Positions 1 to 6,436 of a stretch of DNA of 9,442 nt are shown here, one piece after another. How positions within the stretch are numbered: position 1 is the stretch's first letter; the number at the start of each line of letters is the position of its first letter. The notes beneath the pieces are model-generated. The model saw only the letters and a program-made list of their open reading frames with translations. It did not search any database and was not told the DNA's origin. Source of the DNA: Paracoccaceae bacterium (lineage in GTDB: Bacteria; Pseudomonadota; Alphaproteobacteria; Rhodobacterales; Rhodobacteraceae); NCBI GenBank assembly GCA_019090405.1, contig JAHRVZ010000242.1, forward strand, positions 1-9,442, written 5' to 3'. The position numbers and the translations under genes were made by a program.

Positions 1-229
1 ACAACATTACGTTTTTTGAGGCCAGATGATCGACCAGCATTTCCGCCTTGTAGTGCAGGTTTGCGACGATCTTTTCGGGTTTAATCGCATCAACAAGATC
101 CAAAGCGCGATCAATCAAAGGGCGATTTGCCACCGGGATTAACGGTTTGGGTCGATCCCGGGTCAGCACGCCCATTCGCGTGCCAAACCCAGCGGCAAAC
201 AACATTACTGCATTGGGGTGTTTGGTCAT
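1..229 (-). CDS. murU: MurU-like sugar-1-phosphate nucleotidyltransferase, N-terminal part (cut by window edge)
   Basis: Reading the minus strand from the ATG at 229 gives about 76 residues that start MTKHPNAVMLFAAGFGTRMG. This is the N-terminal Rossmann-type nucleotide-binding motif of NTP transferases (GxGTRM), followed by RPKPLIPVANRPLID, which holds the conserved Lys-Pro of the family. The 3' part lies outside the window. The start overlaps the stop of the upstream kinase gene as ATGA, so the two are probably translationally coupled. Next to an AmgK-like kinase, the most likely role is MurU: making UDP-N-acetylmuramic acid from MurNAc-1-phosphate and UTP in cytoplasmic peptidoglycan recycling. 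The motifs alone fit any sugar-1-phosphate nucleotidyltransferase (for example GlmU/ManC-like), so the substrate is inferred from the neighbour. Confidence 0.85.
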   Translation of the reverse strand, partial: MTKHPNAVMLFAAGFGTRMGVLTRDRPKPLIPVANRPLIDRALDLVDAIKPEKIVANLHYKAEMLVDHLASKNVML

Positions 230-1227
230 GGTTGCCTTAAAGTTTGCAGGTTTTCGGGCGAGGGTTTGGGTAAGGTAGGGATCAGTATTTCGGCCAGTTG
301 GGTCAGGTTAGGGTGTTGCAATCCTCGCATCACATGAGTCCAGACGCCGGGAATTAGATCGACATAATGCGGTTTGCCGTAGTCCGTTGCCAAACGCGCA
401 AACACCCCAAGAATCCGTAGGTTTCGTTGTACGCCCAGCAGGGTATAGGCTGCTTTGAACGTTTCTTCATCAGCGCCGGATTGCTCTAAATAGTGTCTAA
501 TTGTTGCAGACTCCGTTTCGGGTGACACCGTTCGGCGAATATCCTGAAGCAGTGAAGCCAGATCATAGGCCGGATGGCCAATTACTGCGTCTTGAAAGTC
601 AAGAAGGCCAACCCGTGCGATGCCATCCCGATCCGGAAGCCAAAGCAGGTTTTCGGCGTGATAGTCACGCAGTATCATGACGTGTTTGGTATCAGAATGT
701 TTGCTTAGTAAATCCGTCAGCACGGACTTAAATGCCGCAAGGGTGTCTGGCATTGGCTGGCCAGTGATCCCTTGCTGATAGCTGGTAAACACAAGGCCCG
801 CCTGCTCTGCCATCAAAGTTGGATCAAACACGGTTAGCGTCGGTGGGGGTATCTGATGAAGTTTCAACAACACATCACATGCGGCTTGATACAGGCGGGT
901 TTCTGATCGTGGACTAGCAGAAATCACCCGAGCAAACAGGTCATCACCCAAATCTTCGAGCAGAACCAGACCGGCCACAGGGTTTTCCGCATAGATTTTC
1001 GGAGCACTAAAGCCATGTGCAGACAAATACCGTGAAATCTGAATAAAGGGCCGGGTGTCTTCGCCAGTGTTTGGGGGTGCGTCCATTAGAACGGCAGTTG
1101 TGCCGTCAGAGCTTTTCAACCTTTCGTAGCGCCTTGCTGATGCATCCCCGGCAAGAGGAGTTCGGGTTGCATTGGCCCAACTGGTTTCGGTCAGGAATGC
1201 AGTGATAATTCCGGTTCGGTCAGTCAT
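226..1227 (-). CDS. amgK: AmgK-like aminoglycoside phosphotransferase-family sugar kinase
   Basis: A 333-residue cytoplasmic kinase of the APH/choline kinase fold. The start is taken at the ATG at 1227 because it overlaps the tsaE stop as ATGA; a longer in-frame start at 1272 would run 45 bases into tsaE. Visible motifs are LAGDASARRYERL near residue 25 (N-lobe loop), LLEDLGDDLF near 90, the catalytic loop RDYHAENLLWL around 187-197 with Asp188 as likely catalytic base and Asn193 as metal ligand, and LLDFQDAVIGHPAYDLASLL from 208 with metal-binding Asp210. The RDYHxxN form in place of HGDxxxxN is typical of AmgK and its relatives. The expected reaction is ATP-dependent phosphorylation of the anomeric position of MurNAc/GlcNAc, feeding the adjacent MurU-like enzyme in cell-wall recycling. 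The family is secure; the substrate is inferred from the pairing. Confidence 0.85.
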   Translation of the reverse strand: MTDRTGIITAFLTETSWANATRTPLAGDASARRYERLKSSDGTTAVLMDAPPNTGEDTRPFIQISRYLSAHGFSAPKIYAENPVAGLVLLEDLGDDLFARVISASPRSETRLYQAACDVLLKLHQIPPPTLTVFDPTLMAEQAGLVFTSYQQGITGQPMPDTLAAFKSVLTDLLSKHSDTKHVMILRDYHAENLLWLPDRDGIARVGLLDFQDAVIGHPAYDLASLLQDIRRTVSPETESATIRHYLEQSGADEETFKAAYTLLGVQRNLRILGVFARLATDYGKPHYVDLIPGVWTHVMRGLQHPNLTQLAEILIPTLPKPSPENLQTLRQP

Positions 1228-1700
1228 TGTAGCAATTGCCCCAAGACTTTTGACCAACGGTGCGAAGTCCATTCAAGCGTCAAATGACGCGTCATTTCGT
1301 GCTCCGCATCCGATTTAAGTTTTAGTCTGAGCGCATGGGCCGGTGTCAAACTGCCGAGCTTTTCTGGCCATTCCACCAAGCAAATCGCGCTCTCGAATGC
1401 GTCGGTCAGGCCAAGCTCTTCGATTTCATCCAGGTTACTTAGCCGATAAAGATCGGCATGCCACAGCTCGCCAATTTGTGTGTCATAAGTTTGGACAAGG
1501 GTAAACGTGGGCGAGGGGACGTCTTCGGGCATCGGCAACACTGACTGAATCAGACTGCGGCAAAAATGGGTTTTGCCAGCGCCAATAGCGCCTTCAAGCA
1601 ACAGGCAATCGCCCGGTAGTAAAACGGCACCAAGCCTCACCGCCAAATGGGCGGATTCTTCAGCGGATTTCAGAGTGACAGCATAGGGCGATTGGATCAT
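1224..1700 (-). CDS. tsaE: TsaE, ATPase of the tRNA t6A-modification complex
   Basis: A 158-residue protein, the usual length for TsaE (YjeE). Walker A is GAIGAGKT at 37-44; the more common form is GDLGAGKT. It is followed by PSPTFTLVQTY at 62-72, HADLYRL at 81-87 and LVEWPEKL at 108-115, all hallmark TsaE segments. With TsaB and TsaD it supports threonylcarbamoyl transfer to A37 of ANN-decoding tRNAs in the cytoplasm, and it is normally essential. The ATG at 1700 is the only in-frame start nearby, 41 bp after the stop of the PAS gene; no strong Shine-Dalgarno sequence is visible. The stop overlaps the kinase start (ATGA). A tsaE-amgK-murU order, often continuing into addB-addA, is what I recall for Rhodobacteraceae; addAB would lie beyond the left edge. 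Confidence 0.95.
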   Translation of the reverse strand: MIQSPYAVTLKSAEESAHLAVRLGAVLLPGDCLLLEGAIGAGKTHFCRSLIQSVLPMPEDVPSPTFTLVQTYDTQIGELWHADLYRLSNLDEIEELGLTDAFESAICLVEWPEKLGSLTPAHALRLKLKSDAEHEMTRHLTLEWTSHRWSKVLGQLLQ

Positions 1701-1741
1701 AGGGCCACAATGACCGGCCTAATTCCGGGTCGCAAGCAGGA

Positions 1742-3289
1742 TCAGTCTGTTTCGATCAACGCGTTCTGTTTTTGCGCCGTTTCAGGGTCAGGTTTTGGCC
1801 GTGAAAAACTGATCATAGTTGCGCCTCTTTGTATCGGAGTGATCGAACAGTCTAAAACGTCTCCGGTTTCCAGGCGTACTTGTGTCCACCACTCGGCACG
1901 GTCTTCGCGATCCATAACATAGTCCCGGATGTCGCCCCACCCAGCGTTTGTTTTACATTTTTCCTGCCAGCCGCGCGTGGCGTCCAGAATGGTGACGTTG
2001 GCAAAACTACTGTCAGGGTCGACCCCCCACATCGTTCGATAAGCAGTGTTGCATACGATCAGAACGCCGTTTGAGCCAAATACCGCAAACGCGTCGGGTA
2101 AGGCGTCTAGAATTGAGTGTCCAAGCTCAATATCTGACCGAAATCTACGGGTTAGGGTCACTTCGGCAGTGATATCTTCGAACAAAAAGGCCACAGCACC
2201 ATCTGGATGAGGACGCCCATTAACCGAGTAAACAGAGCCGGATGCAAGTGACCATGTTTCTTGATAGCGACCGTCTGCAGCGGCGGCCACCAGATTGGCC
2301 ATTTGATGGCGCCAACTGGTATAGTTCTTAGGCTCAGGCATCATTTGGCTGTCTCGCAGCCGGTCAAAGAACGAAAACAAATTGGGCCGCCCGCTTAGGA
2401 AATCGGCGCTAAGCGAGGTCAGGTCAATCAAGGCGGGGTTGAACAATACCAGCTGACGGTTACGATCGAAAATCGCCAAACCAATAGAAAGTTGCGCAAA
2501 GGTTTTCGCAAGGGTTTGCACAAAGTTGCGCTGGGCAACTTCCGCATCTACGACGGCATTGATGTCGGTGGCGTAGTTCAGATAATAGCCATCATGCTTT
2601 TTGGTTGAAACATCAAACCAATATGATTTGTCGCTATCCGAAACCGCGATGGACATGCGTTTTATTTGTCCGCTTGCCTGATGGTCGTTTGACGGACTGA
2701 ACAGAGGCCGCGAGGGGTCGGGCTGACCTCTGCGTAGTTTTTCGTAAACATCTGCATAGGCTTTGTTGTGCCATCCAACACTTCCATTCTCTTCGATCCG
2801 CCAAATTGGGTTTGGGGCCTCATCCACGGCAGTCCGCAGCGTTTCAAGTTCCTTACCTGTTGGCAATATCTGGCCAATTTGCCCTGTGTCATCTGCTGTT
2901 TCACGCAGTTCAACCCGGATGATGCCATCAATCCATTCGCCCAATACCGTAGCGGAATCATCGTCGGCCTGGGCAACAAAGTTCATCTGACCTTGTGATC
3001 TGATTTTGCTAAAGTTGTCGGGAAAATCGGGAAACCTGCTTATAAGCAGCTGTTGCAATCGTTGCCAGTCAGATGTGTTTGGGGCGCAATCCGGCAGTTC
3101 CGGAGCGCCTGCACTTGCGTCAATCAAGTATTCGTCGGCAAAAAAATACACCTTGTTGTTAAGCAGCGGGGTTTCTTGAGTCGGGGAAACAGGTCGGCGC
3201 GAAAGCCAGCACACTGCACCCGTTGCAATGGCCAAGCAGGTTGCAAGCAACAAAATCCAGTCCGGTATCAAATACATCATGAAAGCCAT
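1742..3289 (-). CDS. divL: Membrane-anchored triple-PAS protein lacking a kinase domain, DivL-like
   Basis: With the ATG at 3289 (MAFMMYLIPDW...) this is 515 residues; a TTG at 3313 or the ATG at 3280 are alternative starts. One transmembrane helix lies at about 10-28, then a linker and three PAS-like units: about 150-245 (AVDEAPNPIWRIEENGSVGW), 255-375 (a PAS_7-like unit with IGLAIFDRNRQLVLFNPAL and SGRPNLFSFFDRLRD) and 385-495 (LPDAFAVFGSNGVLIVCNTAY...MWGVDP). The protein ends soon after the third PAS: there is no H-box, N-box or G-box, so it cannot be a kinase. This matches the shortened DivL I recall from Rhodobacter capsulatus, a PAS-only protein that affects the CtrA phosphorelay and gene transfer agent production; Caulobacter DivL keeps a kinase-like C-terminus. 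Fold is confident; the divL identity is likely, not proven. A perfect CtrA-type box lies just upstream. Confidence 0.8.
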   Translation of the reverse strand: MAFMMYLIPDWILLLATCLAIATGAVCWLSRRPVSPTQETPLLNNKVYFFADEYLIDASAGAPELPDCAPNTSDWQRLQQLLISRFPDFPDNFSKIRSQGQMNFVAQADDDSATVLGEWIDGIIRVELRETADDTGQIGQILPTGKELETLRTAVDEAPNPIWRIEENGSVGWHNKAYADVYEKLRRGQPDPSRPLFSPSNDHQASGQIKRMSIAVSDSDKSYWFDVSTKKHDGYYLNYATDINAVVDAEVAQRNFVQTLAKTFAQLSIGLAIFDRNRQLVLFNPALIDLTSLSADFLSGRPNLFSFFDRLRDSQMMPEPKNYTSWRHQMANLVAAAADGRYQETWSLASGSVYSVNGRPHPDGAVAFLFEDITAEVTLTRRFRSDIELGHSILDALPDAFAVFGSNGVLIVCNTAYRTMWGVDPDSSFANVTILDATRGWQEKCKTNAGWGDIRDYVMDREDRAEWWTQVRLETGDVLDCSITPIQRGATMISFSRPKPDPETAQKQNALIETD

Positions 3290-3318
3290 GATTGAGAAGG
3301 TTGATCTCAGCAAACGCC

Positions 3319-3342
3319 AAAAAGGTTAACAGCGCATTAACC
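3319..3342 (-). terminator. Possible weak intrinsic terminator or attenuator after regB
   Basis: In the minus-strand transcript, GGTTAA, a 7-nt loop and TTAACC are followed at once by five U residues, starting 7 bases past the regB stop codon. The stem is only 6 bp and mostly A-U, so strong termination is unlikely. It could lower read-through from regB into the downstream genes. The competing reading as a CtrA box uses the same bases and is preferred. Confidence 0.3.
3324..3342. promoter_or_regulatory. Perfect palindromic CtrA-type box (TTAA-N7-TTAAC) upstream of the divL-like gene
   Basis: The plus strand reads GGTTAACAGCGCATTAACC. It contains TTAA, seven bases, then TTAAC, and because the flanks GGTTAA/TTAACC are inverted repeats the same consensus reads on both strands. 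TTAA-N7-TTAA(C) is the known full site of the alphaproteobacterial response regulator CtrA. The box lies wholly in the 59-bp gap between the regB stop and the divL-like ATG at 3289, 35 bp before that ATG, which suits promoter control of divL-tsaE-amgK-murU. I saw no other full site in the intergenic stretches of the window. Because an A5 run on the plus strand (T5 in the minus transcript) follows at 3319-3323, the same repeat could instead act as a weak terminator. The sequence match is exact; binding is inferred. Confidence 0.65.
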
Positions 3343-3348
3343 GCAACC

Positions 3349-4737
3349 TCAAATTTTAATGGGTTGGTTTTGACCTGTTGGGACAACATTTTCACCGACC
3401 AAAGCATCAATAGCGCTTCGTGGCCAGGTGACTTCGACAATGGCCCCGCTCCGTTCTTTTGGGGCGTTTGTTGGCTGCATATAGTCAGAGCCATTGGCAA
3501 AAGTAAGTTGTGCGCCCGTGCGTTCCAGCAAGGTTTTGGCAATGAACAAACCCAGCCCCATACCCTCATAACCGGGCCGGGCTGGCTGACCAGCGCCCAA
3601 GCGTCTGCGCCGCATGAATGGGTCACCGATACGGCCGATCAAATGGGGCGGAAACCCGGGGCCATCATCCAAAATTCGGATAGTAATGGTGTTTTTGGTC
3701 CAGATTGCTTCGATCCAGACATTGGCGCGGGCAAAATCAACGCCGTTCTGGATCAGATTGCGCAATCCGTGGATCATTTCGGGTTTTCTCAGCACCGAAG
3801 GCTGCTGAATGTCGTCGCCCTGATTTGGCGTTTCTTCAATATGTATGTGCTTTCCGCGATTCATATGAGGCTCGGCGGCCTCGTTTATCACCGCGCTTAG
3901 TGGGGCTTGGCGCAAGTGCAAATCGTCTTTGCCGGCGCGCCCCATATCGCGCAGGATGTCGCGGCATCGGTCAGCTTGTTGCCGGATCAGCGAGGCGTCT
4001 TCGCGTAATTCGGGATGGTCATGCAGCTCTTCTATCAATTCAGCGCTGGCAAGTTTGATAGTGGCAAGCGGCGTCCCCAGTTCATGCGCAGCGGCGGCGA
4101 CAACACCTCCCAGATCGGTCAGTTTCTGTTCCCGTGAAAGCGCCATCTGTGTGGCTGCAAGCGCATCAGACATCGAATGCATCTCGGATGTAACCCGACG
4201 GGAATAGGCGCCCATAAACAGCGTTGCAATTATGATTGCTGCCCATTTTCCAAACACAAAAATATCGGGAACACGCAATATAGAGCCTGTTTCCGTACGT
4301 AACGGTAAATGAAACCCAGCAAGCAACGATACCAGAATAATCGCTGTACTGCCGATAATCAAAGTTGAACGCAAAGACATAACACTGGCCGAAATCGTAA
4401 CCGGAGCGAGCAGTAACAACGCAAAAGGATTGTTCAGGCCGCCCGTCAGGAACAACAAAAAGGCAAGCTGCAAAAGGTCAAACAACACCATCAAAAAGTT
4501 CTCGGATTCTGACAGGCGTTTGTTTTCAGGGAATACGAAAATGGCGATCAGATTACCAAATACCGAGGCTCCGACTGCCAGATAACACAGGCCAAGCTCA
4601 AGCTGAATGTGATAGTAATGTTGCGCAACCAAGATTGTAATCAGCTGACCGACAATTGCCACCCAGCGCAGCAAAATCAGCGTGCGCAGGCGAATCCAGT
4701 TGCTGCGGTGTTCAATTCCAAAGCTTAAGTCGCTCAT
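3349..4737 (-). CDS. regB: RegB/PrrB/ActS redox-sensing membrane histidine kinase
   Basis: 462 residues, the usual RegB length. The N-terminal part (about 20-175) holds about six hydrophobic helices. The quinone-binding heptapeptide GGLNNPF is intact at 99-105. The H-box AAAAHELGTPLATIKL carries the phospho-acceptor His218. The redox cysteine is Cys258 in QADRCRDILRDMG, 40 residues after the histidine, the same spacing as His225/Cys265 of R. capsulatus RegB. The N-box is LIQNGVDFA (327-335; usually LIQNAVDFA), the G1 box DDGPGFPP (357-364), and the glycine-rich lid GMGLGLFIAKTLLERTGA (392-409). It senses the quinone pool and redox state at the inner membrane and phosphorylates RegA. An AGGA Shine-Dalgarno sequence precedes the ATG at 4737. 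It is divergent from senC-regA, the standard arrangement. Confidence 0.97.
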   Translation of the reverse strand: MSDLSFGIEHRSNWIRLRTLILLRWVAIVGQLITILVAQHYYHIQLELGLCYLAVGASVFGNLIAIFVFPENKRLSESENFLMVLFDLLQLAFLLFLTGGLNNPFALLLLAPVTISASVMSLRSTLIIGSTAIILVSLLAGFHLPLRTETGSILRVPDIFVFGKWAAIIIATLFMGAYSRRVTSEMHSMSDALAATQMALSREQKLTDLGGVVAAAAHELGTPLATIKLASAELIEELHDHPELREDASLIRQQADRCRDILRDMGRAGKDDLHLRQAPLSAVINEAAEPHMNRGKHIHIEETPNQGDDIQQPSVLRKPEMIHGLRNLIQNGVDFARANVWIEAIWTKNTITIRILDDGPGFPPHLIGRIGDPFMRRRRLGAGQPARPGYEGMGLGLFIAKTLLERTGAQLTFANGSDYMQPTNAPKERSGAIVEVTWPRSAIDALVGENVVPTGQNQPIKI

Positions 4738-4820
4738 TTCTGTCCTAGATCAATTGCAACGGTTGTGCTTGGTGGTAGAAATCCGCGATAATCCGACAAC
4801 CCTTAACTAAAGGTACCTCT
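4738..4820. promoter_or_regulatory. Divergent regB / senC control region
   Basis: These 83 bp separate the regB and senC starts and must hold both promoters. Towards senC there is a possible sigma-70-type pair, TTGTGC at 4763-4768 and GATAAT at 4787-4792 (18-bp spacer; good -10, poor -35), and an AAAGGT ribosome site just before the ATG. Towards regB, TTGTCG with a 16-bp spacer and TACCAC is a weaker option. GC-rich elements at 4784-4797 (CGCGATAATCCGAC) loosely recall the spaced GCG/CGC half-sites of RegA but do not match well. RegA control of this region is known in Rhodobacter; here it is inferred from position. Confidence 0.5.
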
Positions 4821-5441
4821 ATGATCCGTATACTTGCAACATCTGCCGTCATTGGCCTTGCCGCGCTTTTGGTGGGTATTTGGGTTTTTACTGGCTTCCG
4901 AAATTCGGATGACCTGTTTGCAAGCTGTCGTGCCAGCGTCGTCGCCGGCGGGGCCGGCCAGATTGGCGGACCATTCACACTGGTGGATTCAAAAGGCAAC
5001 ACAGTCACGGATCAAGACGTGCTGACAGAACCTTCGCTGGTTTACTTTGGCTATACGTTTTGCCCGGATGTCTGCCCATTTGATCTTTCGCGGAATGCCG
5101 AAGCCATTGATATACTGGACGAAAATGGATATCTGGTGAATCCGGTATTTATCTCAATTGATCCAGCACGAGACACCCCTGAAGTGGTTGGTGATTTTGC
5201 ATTTAATCTACATGAACGGATGATTGGCCTGACCGGTTCGGCCGAACAGGTCAAAGCAGCAAGCCAAGCCTATAAAACATTCTACAAAGCTCATCCCGCA
5301 GAAGACGAGTATTATTTGGTGGACCATTCAACGTTCACCTATCTGGTGTTGCCAGAGCACGGATTTGTCGAATTTTTCCGACGGGATCTTTCACCCGAAG
5401 ATATGGCAACGCAAATTGGGTGTTTTTTGGATCAATCGTAA
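4821..5441 (+). CDS. senC: SCO1/SenC/PrrC copper chaperone for cytochrome oxidase assembly
   Basis: 206 residues: an N-terminal membrane anchor (about 4-24) and a periplasmic thioredoxin-like domain. GGPFTLVDSKGN at 49-60 is the usual start of the SCO fold. The copper site is complete: Cys81 and Cys85 in FCPDVCP and His169 in VDHSTFTYL. FISIDPARDTP at 110-120 is also typical. SCO proteins deliver copper to, or reduce, the CuA/CuB site of haem-copper oxidases. In Rhodobacter, PrrC/SenC is also tied to signalling from the cbb3 oxidase to RegB. It is the first gene of the plus-strand unit, with an AAAGGT ribosome site. An extra cysteine (Cys36) lies between anchor and domain, with no evident role. 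Confidence 0.97.
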   Translation: MIRILATSAVIGLAALLVGIWVFTGFRNSDDLFASCRASVVAGGAGQIGGPFTLVDSKGNTVTDQDVLTEPSLVYFGYTFCPDVCPFDLSRNAEAIDILDENGYLVNPVFISIDPARDTPEVVGDFAFNLHERMIGLTGSAEQVKAASQAYKTFYKAHPAEDEYYLVDHSTFTYLVLPEHGFVEFFRRDLSPEDMATQIGCFLDQS

Positions 5442-5452
5442 ATTCGGAATAT

Positions 5453-5480
5453 TTGACGTTTGGTGTGGTGCTGGTAATAG
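5453..5480 (+). promoter_or_regulatory. Candidate internal promoter before regA
   Basis: The 81-bp gap between senC and regA is AT-rich. TTGACG at 5453-5458, a near-consensus -35, is followed after 16 bp by TAATAG at 5475-5480, a poor -10. TATAAA at 5492-5497 is a better -10 but lacks a good -35. A strong AAGGAG ribosome site at 5512-5517 sits 5 bp before the regA ATG. A separate regA transcript is plausible; read-through from senC is equally likely because no terminator is visible. Confidence 0.35.
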
Positions 5481-5522
5481 TCAATAAAAGATATAAAAAG
5501 AATAAACCGTTAAGGAGCCGAC

Positions 5523-6077
5523 ATGCCAGAACACAATCCACAAGACATTGGACCGGACAAAACATTGTTACTTGTGGATGATGACGAACCGTTTCTAAGG
5601 CGGCTTGCCAAGGCAATGGAGAAGCGCGGATTTGATGTCGAAACAGCGTCTTCTGTGGCTGCAGGCCGCGCAATCGCTACGGCCCGTCCGCCTGCCTATG
5701 CGGTGGTCGATCTGCGGCTTGAGGACGGCAATGGGCTTGATGTTGTCGAAGTGTTACGTGAAAAGCGACCCGATAGCCGTGTGGTGATGTTGACCGGGTA
5801 TGGTGCGATTGCGACAGCGGTGGCCGCGGTCAAGATTGGGGCCACGGATTACCTGTCAAAACCGGCGGATGCGACAGACATCACCAACGCGCTTTTGACC
5901 CAGCCGGATGAACTCCCTCCACCGCCGGAAAACCCGATGAGCGCAGATCGCGTGCGCTGGGAACATATCCAGCGGGTGTATGAACTGTGTGACCGGAATG
6001 TAAGCGAGACCGCGCGGCGGCTGAATATGCACAGGCGCACATTGCAGCGTATCCTGGCCAAAAGAAGCCCGCGTTAG
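5523..6077 (+). CDS. regA: RegA/PrrA/ActR redox response regulator
   Basis: 184 residues, the family's typical length. The receiver domain (about 13-128) has acidic pocket LLVDDDEPF (Asp19/Asp20), phospho-acceptor Asp63 in VVDLRLEDGNG, Thr91 in MLTGYGA and Lys113 in YLSKPAD. A four-proline hinge PPPPEN at 132-137 leads to the short DNA-binding domain (about 141-184), whose end NVSETARRLNMHRRTLQRIL is a Fis-like helix-turn-helix very close to known RegA proteins. Phosphorylated by RegB, it controls photosynthesis, respiration, carbon and nitrogen fixation or other redox-dependent genes, depending on the host. It has the strongest Shine-Dalgarno sequence I noted in the window. The hvrA-ahcY genes that follow regA in Rhodobacter are not present here. 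Confidence 0.98.
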   Translation: MPEHNPQDIGPDKTLLLVDDDEPFLRRLAKAMEKRGFDVETASSVAAGRAIATARPPAYAVVDLRLEDGNGLDVVEVLREKRPDSRVVMLTGYGAIATAVAAVKIGATDYLSKPADATDITNALLTQPDELPPPPENPMSADRVRWEHIQRVYELCDRNVSETARRLNMHRRTLQRILAKRSPR

Positions 6078-6088
6078 GGTCTGAAATT

Positions 6089-6430
6089 ATGGAAAAAAAG
6101 CCCAGCAGACAGCAGGTCTATACACTGCTCGTACAGATCGGTCGCAAAGATGGCGACGGTCTTCCCAAGGATGCAAAGGGGGCGGCGCTGATGTGTTTTG
6201 CCAGCGGTATAGATGAAGCCGAAGCAGTCCGTGAAACCGTGGCAATTCTGAAACAGGCTGACACCGCACCATTGGATGTGACCGGGTACGGTACCTTGCA
6301 AGAGCGCGAGACAGCAGGTCATGAAATCAGCGACGAAGAGCGTGGGTTAATGCAGCGTGCGCTTGCCGAAAACGCGGTCATCGTGGCGCAGATGACCCCG
6401 TTTTTTGGCGATGAACCGGATCAGGACTAG
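6089..6430 (+). CDS. Conserved-looking small cytoplasmic protein of unknown function
   Basis: 113 residues, starting 11 bp after the regA stop with an AGGG ribosome site that overlaps that stop; it is therefore probably cotranscribed with regA. There is no signal peptide or membrane helix. The protein is acidic, with a helical middle (DEAEAVRETVAILKQADTAPLDVTGYGTLQER, residues 42-73), a second helical stretch (SDEERGLMQRALAENAVIVAQ) and an acidic tail. Codon use resembles the neighbours. I recognise no named family. The segment AVRETVAILKQA..LDVTGYGTL feels familiar from roseobacter hypothetical proteins, but that is memory only. A link to RegA signalling is suggested by position alone. It converges on the channel gene with only 6 bp between the stops and no visible terminator. 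Confidence 0.8.
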   Translation: MEKKPSRQQVYTLLVQIGRKDGDGLPKDAKGAALMCFASGIDEAEAVRETVAILKQADTAPLDVTGYGTLQERETAGHEISDEERGLMQRALAENAVIVAQMTPFFGDEPDQD

Positions 6431-6436
6431 ACGGGT

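Noticed and set aside
1227..1272. 15-residue N-terminal extension of the AmgK-like kinase (start at 1272)
   Set aside because: The ATG at 1227 forms an ATGA overlap with tsaE, and the extension has no family counterpart.
3159..3626. 155-codon minus-strand frame bridging the regB end and the PAS gene start
   Set aside because: It is out of frame with both well-supported genes, low in protein-like composition, and would overlap both heavily.
3292..3900. 202-codon open frame on the plus strand, antisense to regB
   Set aside because: It lies opposite the conserved catalytic region of RegB, has no recognisable domain and is explained by codon bias of the real gene.
4784..4797. RegA/PrrA binding site in the regB-senC gap
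   Set aside because: Half-sites match the GCG/CGC-type consensus only loosely; I kept it as a note on the control region, not as a site of its own.
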